Assembly (NCBI GenBank): GCA_022340615.1
Contig: JAJDNO010000077.1
Location: 1 to 64,000 of the forward strand
Length of the DNA stretch: 64,000 nt
Direction: 5' to 3'
DNA from: Gallionella sp.
GTDB taxonomy: Bacteria; Pseudomonadota; Gammaproteobacteria; Burkholderiales; Gallionellaceae
Shown here: positions 1 to 9,409 of the stretch, in pieces
Position numbering within the stretch: position 1 is the first letter of the stretch
How the letters are laid out: each line of letters begins with the position of its first letter
Program-made: the position numbers and the translations under genes
The notes under the pieces: model-generated
The model's input: only the letters and a program-made list of their open reading frames with translations
Told to the model about the DNA's origin: nothing
Databases searched by the model: none

Positions 1-2106
1 GGCGGCTTGGTGATCAGCTTTTACCTGCCGGCCCAGGGCGGCCGCGCCTACGCGGCAGAAGCGCCGCCGAAACCGGTCTATCCGCCCAATGCGTTCATCC
101 ACATCGCGCCGGACAACAGCATCACCATCGTGGTGAACAAGTCCGAGATGGGGCAGGGCGTCTACACCTCGATGCCGATGCTGATCGCCGAGGAACTGGA
201 AGCCGACTGGAGCCGCATCAGCGTGGTGTCGGCACCGGTGGCCGCGGTGTACAACCACACCGCTTTCGGCATGCAGATGACCGGCGGAAGCTCCAGCGTC
301 CCGTCGTCGTGGGACCAGCTCAGGCGCGTCGGCGCGAGCGGCAGGATGATGCTGATCCGCGCCGCGGCACAGCAATGGAGTGTGCCGGAAAGCGAATGCC
401 ATGCCGCGAACAGCGAAGTGATCCATGCTGGCAGCGGCAAACGCGCGAGCTACGGCGCGCTGGCCGATGCGGCAAACAAATTGCCTTTGCCGGAGCATGT
501 CGTGCTGAAGCAGGCCAAGGATTTCAGGATCATCGGCAAGCCGATGAAACGACTCGACACGCCGGCCAAGACCGACGGCACTGCGCAGTTCGGCCTGGAC
601 GTCTATCTGCCCGACATGCTGACCGTGGTGATTGCGCGCAGTCCGGTGTTCGGCGGCAAGGTGAAACATTTCGATGCGACCGAGGCGAGCAAGGTCGCCG
701 GGGTGCAGGGCGTCTACCAGGTACCGACCGGGATCGCGGTTGCCGCGTCCGGCTACTGGCCCGCGAAGACCGCGCGCGACATGCTCGAGATCGACTGGGA
801 CGAAGGGCCGGGTGCGGCGCTGTCCAGCCAGAAGATGTTTGCCGAATATCTTGAACTCGCAAAAACGCCGGGCACGGTCGCGCGCAAGGACGGCGATCCC
901 GCCAAGGGTTTGAAGGAAGCACACAAGACGGTCAGCGCGGAATATCAGGTGCCGTATCTCGCGCATGCGGCAATGGAGCCGCTGAACGTGGTGGTGGACC
1001 TGAAGCCGGATCACTGCACGATCTGGACCGGCACCCAGGCGCAGACCATGGACCGCAACATGGCGGCATCGATCGCGGGACTGAAACCGGAGCAGGTCGA
1101 GATCCATACCACCTTCCTCGGCGGCGGTTTCGGCCGGCGCGCGAATCCGCGCTCGGACTTCGTGAAGGAAGCGGTGCAGGCGGCGGTCGCGATCAAGCAG
1201 CCGATCAAGGTGGTGTGGACGCGCGAGGACGATACCCAGGGCGGCAATTACCGGCCGATGTGGGCAGACCGCATCGAGGCGGGCATTGCGAAGAACGGCA
1301 AGCCGGTGGCGTGGGCGCATACCATCGTCGGCCAGTCCATCGTGGCCGGCACATCGTTCGAGGCCTTCATGGTGCACAACGGCATCGATGCGACCTCGGT
1401 CGAGGGCGCGGCGGATGTGCCGTACCGGATACCGAATTTGCAGGTCGATCTGCATACCACCAGCAACGAGGTGCCGGTGCAGTGGTGGCGTTCGGTCGGC
1501 CACTCGCATACCGCGTTCGTGGTCGAAACGATGATGGATGAACTCGCACATCTCGCGAACAAGGACCCGGTCGCGTACCGGATGGAATTGCTGCCGGCCG
1601 ACTCGCGTTGCCGCGGCGTGCTGAAACTGGCCGCGGAAAAAGCCGGCTGGGGCAAAAAGAAATTGCGCGCCGGCCATGCCTACGGCGCCGCAGTGCACAA
1701 GTCGTTCAACAGCTATGTGGCGGAGGTCGCCGAAGTGTCGCTGGAGAACGGCAAGATCCGCGTGCATCGCGTGGTCGCTGCGGTCGATTGCGGCATGGTT
1801 GTCAATCCGGACGGCGTGCATCAGCAGATCGAGAGCGCGATCGTGTACGGGCTTTCCGCCGCGCTGCATGGCGAGATCACGCTGAACAAGGGCCGTGTGA
1901 TGCAATCCAACTTCAACGATTATCCGCCGCTGCGCTATTCCGAAATGCCGCAGGTCGAGGTGCATTTCGTCGAAAGCCACGAGGCGCCCTCCGGCATCGG
2001 CGAACCGGGCCTGCCGCCGATCGCGCCGGCGGTGGCCAACGCGGTGTTCAAGCTGACCGGAAAACGCATGCGGCGCATGCCGTTCAATCCGCAGTCGTCT
2101 GCCTGA
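1..2106 (+). CDS. Molybdopterin-dependent aldehyde/isoquinoline oxidoreductase, large subunit (5' end outside window)
   Basis: This is the large (molybdenum-cofactor) subunit of a xanthine-oxidase-family dehydrogenase, closest in style to isoquinoline 1-oxidoreductase beta subunits (IorB). The reading frame is open to base 1 (Gly-Gly-Leu before the track's TTG start), and the visible N-terminus looks like the tail of a Tat signal, so the true start lies upstream. Seen motifs are GGGFGRR near residue 375, typical of the molybdopterin-binding core, and GIGEPGLPP near the C-terminus, which holds the catalytic glutamate of this family. The partner 2Fe-2S small subunit is not in the window; it usually lies just upstream. 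The next gene, a MobA-like transferase, begins 3 bases after the stop and probably helps mature the cofactor. The substrate cannot be told from sequence. Confidence 0.88.
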   Translation, partial: GGLVISFYLPAQGGRAYAAEAPPKPVYPPNAFIHIAPDNSITIVVNKSEMGQGVYTSMPMLIAEELEADWSRISVVSAPVAAVYNHTAFGMQMTGGSSSVPSSWDQLRRVGASGRMMLIRAAAQQWSVPESECHAANSEVIHAGSGKRASYGALADAANKLPLPEHVVLKQAKDFRIIGKPMKRLDTPAKTDGTAQFGLDVYLPDMLTVVIARSPVFGGKVKHFDATEASKVAGVQGVYQVPTGIAVAASGYWPAKTARDMLEIDWDEGPGAALSSQKMFAEYLELAKTPGTVARKDGDPAKGLKEAHKTVSAEYQVPYLAHAAMEPLNVVVDLKPDHCTIWTGTQAQTMDRNMAASIAGLKPEQVEIHTTFLGGGFGRRANPRSDFVKEAVQAAVAIKQPIKVVWTREDDTQGGNYRPMWADRIEAGIAKNGKPVAWAHTIVGQSIVAGTSFEAFMVHNGIDATSVEGAADVPYRIPNLQVDLHTTSNEVPVQWWRSVGHSHTAFVVETMMDELAHLANKDPVAYRMELLPADSRCRGVLKLAAEKAGWGKKKLRAGHAYGAAVHKSFNSYVAEVAEVSLENGKIRVHRVVAAVDCGMVVNPDGVHQQIESAIVYGLSAALHGEITLNKGRVMQSNFNDYPPLRYSEMPQVEVHFVESHEAPSGIGEPGLPPIAPAVANAVFKLTGKRMRRMPFNPQSSA

Positions 2107-2109
2107 GCC

Positions 2110-2721
2110 GTGGCGGTTGCGGACGATATCGCCGCAATCGTGCTGGCTGCCGGCGCATCGCGCCGTTTCGGTTCGGACAAGCTGCTGCATCCGCTGGCGC
2201 GGCGCGGCGCGATGTTGCCGCTTGCCGCGCACAGCCTGCTGCCCTGGCTGGAAACGTTCGAACAGATCACGGTAGTCGTCAGGCCGGGTGCGGAAAGATT
2301 CTGTACCGCGATCGAAACCGCGCTGGGTGAAACCAGGTCGGCGCAGATAGACTGGATCGAATGTGCGAATGCCGCACAGGGCATGGCCGCCAGCCTGGTC
2401 TGCGGCGTGCGCGCCAACCATGCTGCAACCGGCTGGCTGATCGGCCTGGCCGACATGCCTGCCGTTCCGGTGGGCGCGATTTCAGGCGTGCGCGACGCAT
2501 TGTCGCAAGGTGCAACGCTGGCCGCACCGAACCATGCCGGCAGGCGCGGCCATCCGGTCGGATTCGCCTTCGGCTACTACGAACAGCTGCTGGAACTGCA
2601 GGGCGACAACGGCGCGCGGCGCCTGGTGGAACGGGACAGCGCCAGCGTGACCGAGATCGCAGTCGACGATCCCGGCGTTCTGGCCGACATCGATATTCCG
2701 GGCGATCTGCATCGTCTTTGA
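2110..2721 (+). CDS. MobA/MocA-like nucleotidyltransferase (molybdenum cofactor maturation)
   Basis: A 203-residue NTP-transferase-domain protein. The N-terminal signature [14 protein letters not shown] is the nucleotide-binding loop of the MobA/MocA family, which attaches CMP or GMP to molybdopterin. The later segment LADMPAVP matches the acidic metal-binding motif of the fold. It starts with GTG 3 bases downstream of the oxidoreductase stop, so the two genes are almost certainly co-transcribed. XDH-family enzymes carry molybdopterin cytosine dinucleotide, so a CTP:molybdopterin cytidylyltransferase (MocA) role is the best guess; a dedicated chaperone-like role is an alternative. Confidence 0.8.
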   Translation: MAVADDIAAIVLAAGASRRFGSDKLLHPLARRGAMLPLAAHSLLPWLETFEQITVVVRPGAERFCTAIETALGETRSAQIDWIECANAAQGMAASLVCGVRANHAATGWLIGLADMPAVPVGAISGVRDALSQGATLAAPNHAGRRGHPVGFAFGYYEQLLELQGDNGARRLVERDSASVTEIAVDDPGVLADIDIPGDLHRL

Positions 2722-2853
2722 GAATTCCCCGCTGCATTCATTGTCGACACAATCCCCGCAGCTGAACAGCAACTTCCCGGCAAAACGGATGCAATACTCG
2801 AATTGTTTTGAGATACTGGAAACAATCGAAACAATCAATCCGGCCTGTAGTCC

Positions 2854-3759
2854 ATGAAGCTCATCGATCCAAGAACGGCCATTGTCCTGAAAAACCCGCT
2901 CGCCTTCACGCTCATGGTGCTGAAGGCATTTCGCGCGAACCAGGGATTGCTGCTCGCCGGCGCGGTCGCGTATTACGCGCTGCTTTCCATCGTGCCGCTG
3001 CTGATCCTGATGGTGATTGCGCTGTCGCAGTTCATCGACCAGGACGTGCTGCTCGCGACGATCAATACCGCATTGGCCTACGTGGTGCCGGGAGAAAACA
3101 ATGCGGTGGTTGCGGAGCTGCAGGCATTTCTCGCTCATCGCGAGGTGATCGGCTGGGTGCTGTTCATCACGATGCTGTTTTTCAGCTCGCTCGGTTTCAA
3201 GGTGCTGGAGAACGCGATCTCGGTGATCTTTTTGCACCGCGTGGAGCAGCGCCATCGGCACATCCTCGTTTCGCTGCTGCTGCCGTTCGGCTATATCTTT
3301 TTCATCGGCGCCGCGCTGTTCGTCGGCACGTTCCTGATCGTCGACCTGATGGCGATCGGCGGCGAGCATATCGTTATCCTCGGGCACAGCTGGTCGCTGA
3401 GCGGTTTCTCGCGCTGGCTGATCTACGTTGCCGGCGTGGTCGGCGAGGTCCTGCTCATTTCGTCGATCTACTATTTCATGCCGGTGGGCAGGCTGTCCGC
3501 CAGCCACGCGTTGATCGGCGGCGCGACGGCCGCGCTGCTGTGGGAAATCATCCGCCATGCGCTGGGCTGGTATCTGGGCACGCTGTCGCAGGTGAGCGTG
3601 GTCTATGGCTCGCTGACCACGGCCATCATCGTGATGCTCAGCATGGAACTGGCCGCCACGCTGCTGCTGCTGGGTGCGCAGGTGATCGCAGAATACGAAC
3701 GCATCGAGAACGGGATAGCGCCGCCCCAGCCGGGGACGACGCACATCGATGCCGGCTGA
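2854..3759 (+). CDS. YihY/BrkB-family inner-membrane protein
   Basis: A 301-residue polytopic membrane protein of the YihY (BrkB, once misnamed RNase BN) family. After a short cytoplasmic N-terminus it has about six hydrophobic segments. The family-typical motif GAVAYYALLSIVPLL lies near residue 30. No enzymatic motif is visible and the family has no settled function. The ATG at 2854 has a poor ribosome site, but no better in-frame start precedes the conserved region. The gene is separated by 132 bases from the MobA-like gene and is probably its own transcription unit. Confidence 0.85.
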   Translation: MKLIDPRTAIVLKNPLAFTLMVLKAFRANQGLLLAGAVAYYALLSIVPLLILMVIALSQFIDQDVLLATINTALAYVVPGENNAVVAELQAFLAHREVIGWVLFITMLFFSSLGFKVLENAISVIFLHRVEQRHRHILVSLLLPFGYIFFIGAALFVGTFLIVDLMAIGGEHIVILGHSWSLSGFSRWLIYVAGVVGEVLLISSIYYFMPVGRLSASHALIGGATAALLWEIIRHALGWYLGTLSQVSVVYGSLTTAIIVMLSMELAATLLLLGAQVIAEYERIENGIAPPQPGTTHIDAG

Positions 3760-3868
3760 ACCTGATCACTAGTCCCTTGCAGAGTCCGGCCGCCGGATGA
3801 TACGTTACGCCAAGCCGGTCACCACTGGTGTCCGGATCGATAAAACGCAGCATCAGGAAAATTAAATT

Positions 3869-4411
3869 ATGCACACAGCCATCAAGTTGATCATTGCCGC
3901 GTTATTTATGACGTTAATCAGCGGCTGCGGCGCTCCCGCAATCAAACCGGTATCCGGCCCGGAAGCATCGGTGGCCTATGGCAATATCACCATGCCCGAA
4001 GGCAATATAACCAGCGTGATGCTGAACAAGGTCGGGGAAATTTATGCGCCGCCGTTCAAGTCGCCGCCGCAGAGCCATGCCTACACCAACGGCAACTTCT
4101 TTTTTGAAAATCTTACGCCGGGAAAATATTACCTGATGGGCTTCATGTCCGGCCAGGATGCGTTCTATTTCAATTATCAGGGCATAGACAAACAGAAGTT
4201 CCTCAAATCGATTACCGTCGATGTAAAGCCAGGCTCGGTCGTTTATCTGGGCAGCTATCGCGTGACGGGCATAGACCGGAATCTCTTCAAAGCGGACACC
4301 TTCGGCATCAAGCGCAGCAAGACACCCTCCCGGCACACAATACTCAAACATCTGATCAAGGCGACCAAAGGAACGGGTTGGGACGCGCGCTTCGAAAAGG
4401 CTATGAAGTGA
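3869..4411 (+). CDS. Putative lipoprotein of unknown function
   Basis: A 180-residue protein with a clear lipoprotein signal: a short basic start, a hydrophobic stretch and the lipobox LISGC, giving a mature N-terminal cysteine near residue 20. The rest is rich in aromatic and glycine residues and looks like a small beta-rich domain; the segment with FFFENLTPGKYYLMGF resembles carboxypeptidase-regulatory-like or surface beta-sandwich folds. The start is supported by AGGAAAA 8 bases upstream. It stands alone between unrelated genes. I do not recognise the family. Confidence 0.7.
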   Translation: MHTAIKLIIAALFMTLISGCGAPAIKPVSGPEASVAYGNITMPEGNITSVMLNKVGEIYAPPFKSPPQSHAYTNGNFFFENLTPGKYYLMGFMSGQDAFYFNYQGIDKQKFLKSITVDVKPGSVVYLGSYRVTGIDRNLFKADTFGIKRSKTPSRHTILKHLIKATKGTGWDARFEKAMK

Positions 4412-4469
4412 CGAGTGCGATTCTCGTCTGACCTGGCCGGCATCTCGGCGAATACGGGCAACTGACCGG

Positions 4470-4682
4470 ATGGATCGCCAGCACCTGGAGCTGCTGCTCG
4501 TCCGCGAAATGCCCTACGGCAAATACAAGGGCCGGAAGATTGCCGACCTGCCCGGAAATTATCTGAACTGGTTCGCGCGCAAGGGTTTTCCGCCCGGCGA
4601 GCTCGGGCAATTGCTGGCGCTGATGCAGGAGCTCGACCATAACGGCCTGTCGTCGCTGCTCGATCCGCTGCGCAGGCGCTGA
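4470..4682 (+). CDS. DUF3820 family protein
   Basis: A 70-residue soluble protein with the DUF3820 pattern: MPYGKYKGRKIADLP near the N-terminus, then YLNWFARKGFPPGELG. The family is widespread in proteobacteria and sometimes labelled a putative quorum-sensing-regulated virulence factor, but its biochemical role is unknown. It ends in a rho-independent terminator that begins in the stop codon. Confidence 0.8.
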   Translation: MDRQHLELLLVREMPYGKYKGRKIADLPGNYLNWFARKGFPPGELGQLLALMQELDHNGLSSLLDPLRRR

Positions 4683-4716
4683 AATCCCGTCCGGTGTCCG
4701 GAAGCGGGATTTTTGG
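4682..4716 (+). terminator. Rho-independent terminator after the DUF3820 gene
   Basis: The 8-bp stem AAATCCCG/CGGGATTT encloses a second small hairpin (TCCGG-TGT-CCGGA) and is followed by TTTTT. It starts in the stop codon of the DUF3820 gene and separates it from rhlE. Confidence 0.8.
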
Positions 4717-4753
4717 TAAAAATCAATTTAAAACATATGGTTGGGCTATTCCG

Positions 4754-4782
4754 GCCGTGTATTTGAACCAGAGGCGTATAAT
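4754..4782 (+). promoter_or_regulatory. Putative sigma-70 promoter of rhlE
   Basis: A perfect TATAAT lies at 4777-4782; the -35 position, 17 bases upstream, is a poor match (GCCGTG). Transcription would start near 4789, inside the longest open frame of the ORF track, which argues that the upstream ATG at 4741 is not the real start. Confidence 0.45.
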
Positions 4783-4839
4783 GCCGGTCTAGAAGCCTGG
4801 CGGAGCTTATTTCCCGTCCCTTATGAAGAGATCAGAAAA

Positions 4840-6276
4840 TTGACGACGATTAGTTTTGCAGATTTAAAGTTGGCCCCGGAAATTCTCAACGCGCTGACCG
4901 AATCCGGCTACACCACTCCCACTCCTGTTCAGGCTCAGGCCATCCCTTTGGTGCTCGAAGGCAGCGACCTGATGGCGGGTGCGCAGACCGGCACCGGCAA
5001 GACCGCCGCATTCGCGCTGCCGCTGTTGCAGAAGTTGTTGCCGCACGCCAGTTCCAGCACTTCGCCCGCGCGCCATCCGGTGCGCGCGCTGATCCTGGTG
5101 CCGACACGCGAGCTGGCGATCCAGGTGGAAGAGAGCGTGAAGGCGTACGCGAAACATACCAAGTTGCGTTCGCTGGTGGTGTTCGGCGGTGTGGATATCA
5201 GGACGCAGACGCCGACCCTGAAGCGCGGTGTGGAGATTCTGGTCGCGACGCCGGGCCGCCTGCTGGACCACGTCGAGATGAAGTCGGTGCAGTTGAATCA
5301 GGTGCAGATGCTGGTGCTGGACGAAGCGGATCGCATGCTGGACATGGGCTTCATGCCCGACCTGAAGCGCATCCTGGCGTTGTTGCCGAAACAGCGGCAG
5401 AACCTGATGTTCTCGGCCACATTCTCGGGTGAGATCAAGAAACTGTCGGCGGAGTTTTTGACCCGGCCCAAGCTGATCGAGGTCGCGCGCAGCAATGCCA
5501 CCGCCGAGAACGTCACGCAAAAAGTCTATCTGGTCGAACAGGCGGACAAGCACGTGCTGCTCGCTCAGCTGTTGCGCGGCAGCGATGCGTCGCAGGTGCT
5601 GGTGTTCACCAAGACCAAGCTGACGGCCAGCCGGCTCGCGAAGCAGTTGCAGAAAGAAGGCGTTGCGGCCGATGCGATCCATGGCGACAAGACCCAGCTG
5701 GAGCGCATCAAGGCGCTCGATGCGTTCAAGAGCGGGGCCGTCACCGTGCTGATCGGCACCGATGTTGCCGCGCGCGGCCTGGATATCGACCAGCTGCCGA
5801 TGGTGATCAACTACGAGATACCCAGCGCGCCTGAAGATTACGTGCACCGCATCGGCCGCACCGGCCGCGCGGGCGCTTTCGGCAAGGCGATCTCGCTGGT
5901 GTCGCCGGAAGAAGAGAAATACCTGAACGAAATCGAGAAGCTGATCAAGAAAGAGATTCCGAAAGAAAAAGCGGATGTGCCGCATGCTTCCCGGAACAGC
6001 GGCCGGTCAGAAAGGGCGCCGCGCGAACATCAGGGCCATGCGCCTCGGGGTGATCGCTCGGATCGCGGCCGTTCGCCGCGCGGCGATCATGCCGAGCGCA
6101 GCCACGCGCGCCCGGCCGCACCGAAGAAACCCAGCCACGATCCGTGGTTCGACAAGCCATACGAACCCAGCACCACCGCCCCAATTCCGAAGCAGCCGGA
6201 GCAGCACCCGGTCGCGAAAACCAGGAAACCGGTCGCTGCATTATTCCAGCGCAAGTCCACGACGGAAAAAGCCTAG
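4840..6276 (+). CDS. rhlE: DEAD-box ATP-dependent RNA helicase RhlE
   Basis: An RNA helicase that remodels RNA in ribosome assembly and mRNA decay. The two RecA domains show all main motifs: Q-motif region (SFADLKL, then TPTPVQAQAIP), motif I AQTGTGKT, motif II DEAD, motif III SAT, and the motif VI region HRIGRTGRAG. The last about 110 residues form a basic Arg/Gly/His-rich tail typical of RhlE. I place the start at TTG 4840, giving 478 residues: a GAAGAG ribosome site lies about 10 bases upstream, conserved sequence begins right there, and a TATAAT box lies between this codon and the ATG 4741 used in the ORF track. With RNase E nearby in the window, a role in RNA turnover is plausible. Confidence 0.92.
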   Translation: MTTISFADLKLAPEILNALTESGYTTPTPVQAQAIPLVLEGSDLMAGAQTGTGKTAAFALPLLQKLLPHASSSTSPARHPVRALILVPTRELAIQVEESVKAYAKHTKLRSLVVFGGVDIRTQTPTLKRGVEILVATPGRLLDHVEMKSVQLNQVQMLVLDEADRMLDMGFMPDLKRILALLPKQRQNLMFSATFSGEIKKLSAEFLTRPKLIEVARSNATAENVTQKVYLVEQADKHVLLAQLLRGSDASQVLVFTKTKLTASRLAKQLQKEGVAADAIHGDKTQLERIKALDAFKSGAVTVLIGTDVAARGLDIDQLPMVINYEIPSAPEDYVHRIGRTGRAGAFGKAISLVSPEEEKYLNEIEKLIKKEIPKEKADVPHASRNSGRSERAPREHQGHAPRGDRSDRGRSPRGDHAERSHARPAAPKKPSHDPWFDKPYEPSTTAPIPKQPEQHPVAKTRKPVAALFQRKSTTEKA

Positions 6277-6324
6277 GTACGGCGCTGCCCGATTGTGTTG
6301 CCTGGAGCGGAACAGCCGCATGCA

Positions 6325-6355
6325 TTGCGGCAAACGATACGCAATTTTGTATACT
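6325..6355 (+). promoter_or_regulatory. Putative promoter of the DoxX gene
   Basis: TTGCGG (6325-6330) and TATACT (6350-6355) are spaced by 19 bases, about 90 bases before the DoxX start. The spacing is long, so confidence is modest. Confidence 0.35.
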
Positions 6356-6441
6356 GGATTATGACTGCCTGGTGCAGGACTGCCGTTCCGGCAGAAGCTG
6401 GTTCCATCCGTTGATCGAAACGTTTAGAGGAGCGAATAATC

Positions 6442-6846
6442 ATGATTTTTTCCGAAGCTACTTGCAAAACATGGACCCCGCGGCTGCTGGGTATCTTGCG
6501 CATCATCGTCGGTTTCCTCTTTTTGCAGCATGGCTCGTCCAAGCTTTTGGGTTTTCCGCACAATACGATGTTCGACGGCCTGCATCTGTTCTCGCTGATC
6601 GGTCTGGCCGGTACGCTCGAACTGGTCGGCGGTTCGCTGGTTCTGCTCGGGCTGTTTACGCGGCCGGTTGCGTTCGTCCTGTCGGGCGAGATGGCGTTTG
6701 CGTATTTCATGGCGCATGCGCCGGGCGGGCTCCTGCCCATCATGAACCACGGCGAACTGGCGGTGATGTTCTGCTTCGTGTTCCTGTATCTTTCTGCGGC
6801 GGGCGGCGGGGCATTCAGCCTGGACGGAATACGCAAGAAAGGCTGA
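6442..6846 (+). CDS. DoxX family membrane protein
   Basis: A 134-residue membrane protein with four hydrophobic segments and the DoxX-family N-terminal pattern LLGILRIIVGFLFLQHGSSK. DoxX-like proteins are small inner-membrane proteins linked to thiosulfate:quinone oxidoreduction in archaea and to redox or stress responses in bacteria, but most have no proven activity. The ATG follows an AGGAG ribosome site 9 bases upstream. It converges with selO; the two stop codons are only 22 bases apart. Confidence 0.88.
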   Translation: MIFSEATCKTWTPRLLGILRIIVGFLFLQHGSSKLLGFPHNTMFDGLHLFSLIGLAGTLELVGGSLVLLGLFTRPVAFVLSGEMAFAYFMAHAPGGLLPIMNHGELAVMFCFVFLYLSAAGGGAFSLDGIRKKG

Positions 6847-6868
6847 TCCGCCCCGATTCGGCTGTTCG

Positions 6869-8338
6869 TCAGGATGAACAGCTGACTTCAATCTGCCGCG
6901 CCCAGTCCGGTGGCGCGGCAGCATAACTTTCCATTTCCGTCTGTTCGTCGAACGGTCTGGCCAGCAGCGCCAGCAGCCGGTCGATCTCCGAGAAATCGCG
7001 CTGCTTTTCTGCCCGTTCGATCGCATTCTGCGCGAGGTAGTTGCGCAGGATGTATTTCGGATTCACCGCGTCCATGCGCGCCTTGCGTTCGCGATCGTTG
7101 CAGGATTCCTGTTTCAGCCGCACTCGGTAGGCTGAGGACCACGCATCGAATGCGGCGCGGTCGATGAACTGGTCGCGCAAAGTTTCGTTGGCCGCATCGG
7201 GCGCTGAATCGAAATTTCCGAGACCGCGAAACAGGTTTGTGTAGTCTGTTCGGCTGTCGTGCATGATCTGCAGCAGCGAGCCGATCAGCTGTATGTCTTC
7301 GTCGAGAATTTTTTCCAGGCCCAGTTTGGCACCCATCAATTCGGCGTAATGCCGGTGGTAGGCCGGTGCGTATCCGTCCAGCACCTCGTGCGCCTGCTGT
7401 TTCTCGATCAACGGCGACAGCGCCTGCGCGAGGCAGGCGAGGTTCCACAGTCCGATCTGTGGCTGCTGGTCGTAGGCGTAGCGGCCGCGCGGATCGGAGT
7501 GGTTGCAGATGTAGCCTGGATCGTAGCCTTCCATGAAGCCGAACGGGCCGTAGTCGAAGGTCAGTCCGAGTATCGACATGTTGTCGGTATTCATCACACC
7601 GTGCGAGAAGCCGACTGCCTGCCACTGTGCCATCAGTTTCGCGGTGCGCTGCGTGACTTCGTTAAGGAACAGCTGGTATTTGTCATTATCGCCGGCAAGG
7701 TGCGGGAAGTGTCGGGCGATGACATAGTCGGCCAGCGTGGCGATCTGGTCATGCTGGCCGCGCGAGAAAAACACTTCGAACGAGCCGAAGCGCACATGCG
7801 ACGGTGCAAGCCTTGTCAGCACCGCTGCGGTTTCGATGCGCTCGCGGTACACCTCTTCATCGCTGCCGGTGATGCACAGCGCGCGGCTGGTCGGGATGCC
7901 CAGTCCGTGCATCGCTTCCGAACACAGGTATTCGCGGATGCTGGAGCGCAGCACTGCGCGGCCGTCGCCGTCGCGTGAGTAGGGCGTGACGCCGGCGCCC
8001 TTGAGCTGCACATCCCAGAGTTCGCCGGAACGATTGCGCACTTCGCCGAGCAGGATCGCGCGACCGTCGCCAAGCTGCGGCACGAAGTGGCCGAACTGGT
8101 GACCCGCGTACAGCATTGAAAGCGGCTCGGCACCGGGCAGCAGGCGGTTGCCTGTGAAGTGTTCGGCAAAATCGGGGCGCGCTGCTTCCGCGCTGTCGAG
8201 ATCGATCAGTTGCGCCGCATTGGTGTTGAAGCTGACCAGATAAGGATCCGGCAGCGGCGTCGGAGACAGCCGGCTGTGGAAGCTGTCGGGCAGGCTCGCA
8301 AAGGTATTGTCGAAATTCAGTTGTTCAAGTCTGTTCAT
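6869..8338 (-). CDS. selO: Protein adenylyltransferase SelO (YdiU)
   Basis: A 489-residue member of the SelO/YdiU pseudokinase family, which transfers AMP from ATP to Ser/Thr/Tyr residues of target proteins and is linked to oxidative stress. Family signatures are GHQFGHFVPQLGDGRA near residue 80 and GVMNTDNMSILG followed by DYGPFGFMEGYDPG near residue 250; the latter holds the metal-binding residues. Unlike eukaryotic SelO, the C-terminus ends in Cys-Ser-Ser with no sign of selenocysteine. It lies 61 bases downstream of the TusE/DsrC-like gene on the same strand and may be read from its promoter. Confidence 0.94.
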   Translation of the reverse strand: MNRLEQLNFDNTFASLPDSFHSRLSPTPLPDPYLVSFNTNAAQLIDLDSAEAARPDFAEHFTGNRLLPGAEPLSMLYAGHQFGHFVPQLGDGRAILLGEVRNRSGELWDVQLKGAGVTPYSRDGDGRAVLRSSIREYLCSEAMHGLGIPTSRALCITGSDEEVYRERIETAAVLTRLAPSHVRFGSFEVFFSRGQHDQIATLADYVIARHFPHLAGDNDKYQLFLNEVTQRTAKLMAQWQAVGFSHGVMNTDNMSILGLTFDYGPFGFMEGYDPGYICNHSDPRGRYAYDQQPQIGLWNLACLAQALSPLIEKQQAHEVLDGYAPAYHRHYAELMGAKLGLEKILDEDIQLIGSLLQIMHDSRTDYTNLFRGLGNFDSAPDAANETLRDQFIDRAAFDAWSSAYRVRLKQESCNDRERKARMDAVNPKYILRNYLAQNAIERAEKQRDFSEIDRLLALLARPFDEQTEMESYAAAPPDWARQIEVSCSS

Positions 8339-8348
8339 CGGAAATGAC

Positions 8349-8374
8349 GCAGCGCCCCGCGAAGGAGGCGCTGC
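8349..8374. other. 8-bp hairpin between the TusE-like gene and selO
   Basis: A perfect inverted repeat GCAGCGCC/GGCGCTGC with a 10-base loop sits in the short spacer. On the plus strand it is followed by a T-rich run; on the minus strand, the direction of both genes, it is not. It may be an attenuating or processing structure between the two genes rather than a terminator. Confidence 0.4.
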
Positions 8375-8399
8375 CGTTTGTTTGTTGCAGGATAGCGGG

Positions 8400-8699
8400 T
8401 CAGACGCAGCCGGTCGGTTTCGGCAGGCCGCCGTATTTGGTAATGGGCTTCATCGGGCCGGTCATCCACAGGTCGAAAACTTCCTTCTGGTCCTGCTCGA
8501 TATATTTGGCGAATTTGCGTATCGGCGGCACGGAGCCGAATTCTTCGTAGAACTCGCGGGCTTTCATGATCTGTGCCCACTTCTCGTCGTTCAATTCGTA
8601 ATTGTCTGCTTCTGCCATCGCTTTCGCGATCTCCGGTGTCCAATCATCCATGCTCTCGAGGTAGCCGTCTCCGTCGCGCTTCGGTATTTCCATTTGCAT
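8400..8699 (-). CDS. TusE/DsrC/DsvC-family sulfur-relay protein
   Basis: A 99-residue protein of the DsrC/TusE family, small carriers that bind sulfur on a C-terminal cysteine. The C-terminus GLPKPTGCV is the family hallmark with the penultimate CysA present. The second cysteine of true DsrC (CysB, eleven residues before CysA) is replaced by Thr in PITKYGGLP, so the protein cannot form the intramolecular trisulfide used in dissimilatory sulfite reduction. It should act like TusE (tRNA 2-thiolation) or as another sulfur carrier. No dsr or tus genes are nearby. TCTCC upstream in plus-strand view gives a GGAGA ribosome site close to the start. Confidence 0.88.
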   Translation of the reverse strand: MQMEIPKRDGDGYLESMDDWTPEIAKAMAEADNYELNDEKWAQIMKAREFYEEFGSVPPIRKFAKYIEQDQKEVFDLWMTGPMKPITKYGGLPKPTGCV

Positions 8700-8871
8700 T
8701 TCTCCTGTTTCAATTAATGACTGATAGTTAAATGGTGACTGGGTGTGATGATAATAAATCCGAGTGAAACAGTCAAGTAATAGTGCCCGACGGTGAGCGG
8801 TTACAATAGCTCCGTAATAATGGCATCGACTTGCGGTGTCGCAATGTTTGGCAAATTGAGGACTTGAGGAT

Positions 8872-9408
8872 ATGAAGATCAGATGGAGATGGGCGTCCGC
8901 GTTGCTGCTGCTTTCCGGATGTTCCGGGGTGCCGGAAGGACTGCAACCGGTGACCGGATTTGACGTACAGAAATACCTGGGCCACTGGAACGAGATCGCG
9001 CGGCTGGATCACCGCTTCGAACGCGGCCTGAGCGATGTTACGGCGGACTACCACAAGCTTCCGGATGGCCGAATCGGGGTGATCAACCGCGGTTTCGATG
9101 CAAAAAACAACAAGTGGAAACAGGCAGAAGGCGTCGCGCGGTTCCAGGGCAGTCCGGATGTGGGCAGCCTGGAGGTATCTTTCTTCGGGCCGATCTACGG
9201 TGCCTACAACGTGCTGGTGCTCGATCCGCAATATCGATACGCGCTGGTGGCCGGACCGAACCGCAATTATCTGTGGATACTCGCGCGCAGTCCGCAGCTT
9301 GATCCGAAAATACTGGCAGAATTGGTCGGGCGTGCCAAAGAGCTGGGATTTTCAACCGACAAGCTGATTTATGTCGAGCATTCCCAAACACCCATCATGG
9401 TCGATTGA
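8872..9408 (+). CDS. blc: Outer-membrane lipocalin lipoprotein Blc
   Basis: A 178-residue bacterial lipocalin. The signal peptide ends in the lipobox LSGCS, so the protein is lipidated. The lipocalin motif KYLGHWNEIARLDHRFERG (GxW region) is followed by beta strands and the C-terminal pattern YLWILARSPQLD typical of Blc. Blc proteins bind fatty acids or lysophospholipids and are tied to envelope maintenance. It ends 1 base before the phosphatase start, so both genes form an operon. Confidence 0.93.
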   Translation: MKIRWRWASALLLLSGCSGVPEGLQPVTGFDVQKYLGHWNEIARLDHRFERGLSDVTADYHKLPDGRIGVINRGFDAKNNKWKQAEGVARFQGSPDVGSLEVSFFGPIYGAYNVLVLDPQYRYALVAGPNRNYLWILARSPQLDPKILAELVGRAKELGFSTDKLIYVEHSQTPIMVD

Positions 9409-9409
9409 T

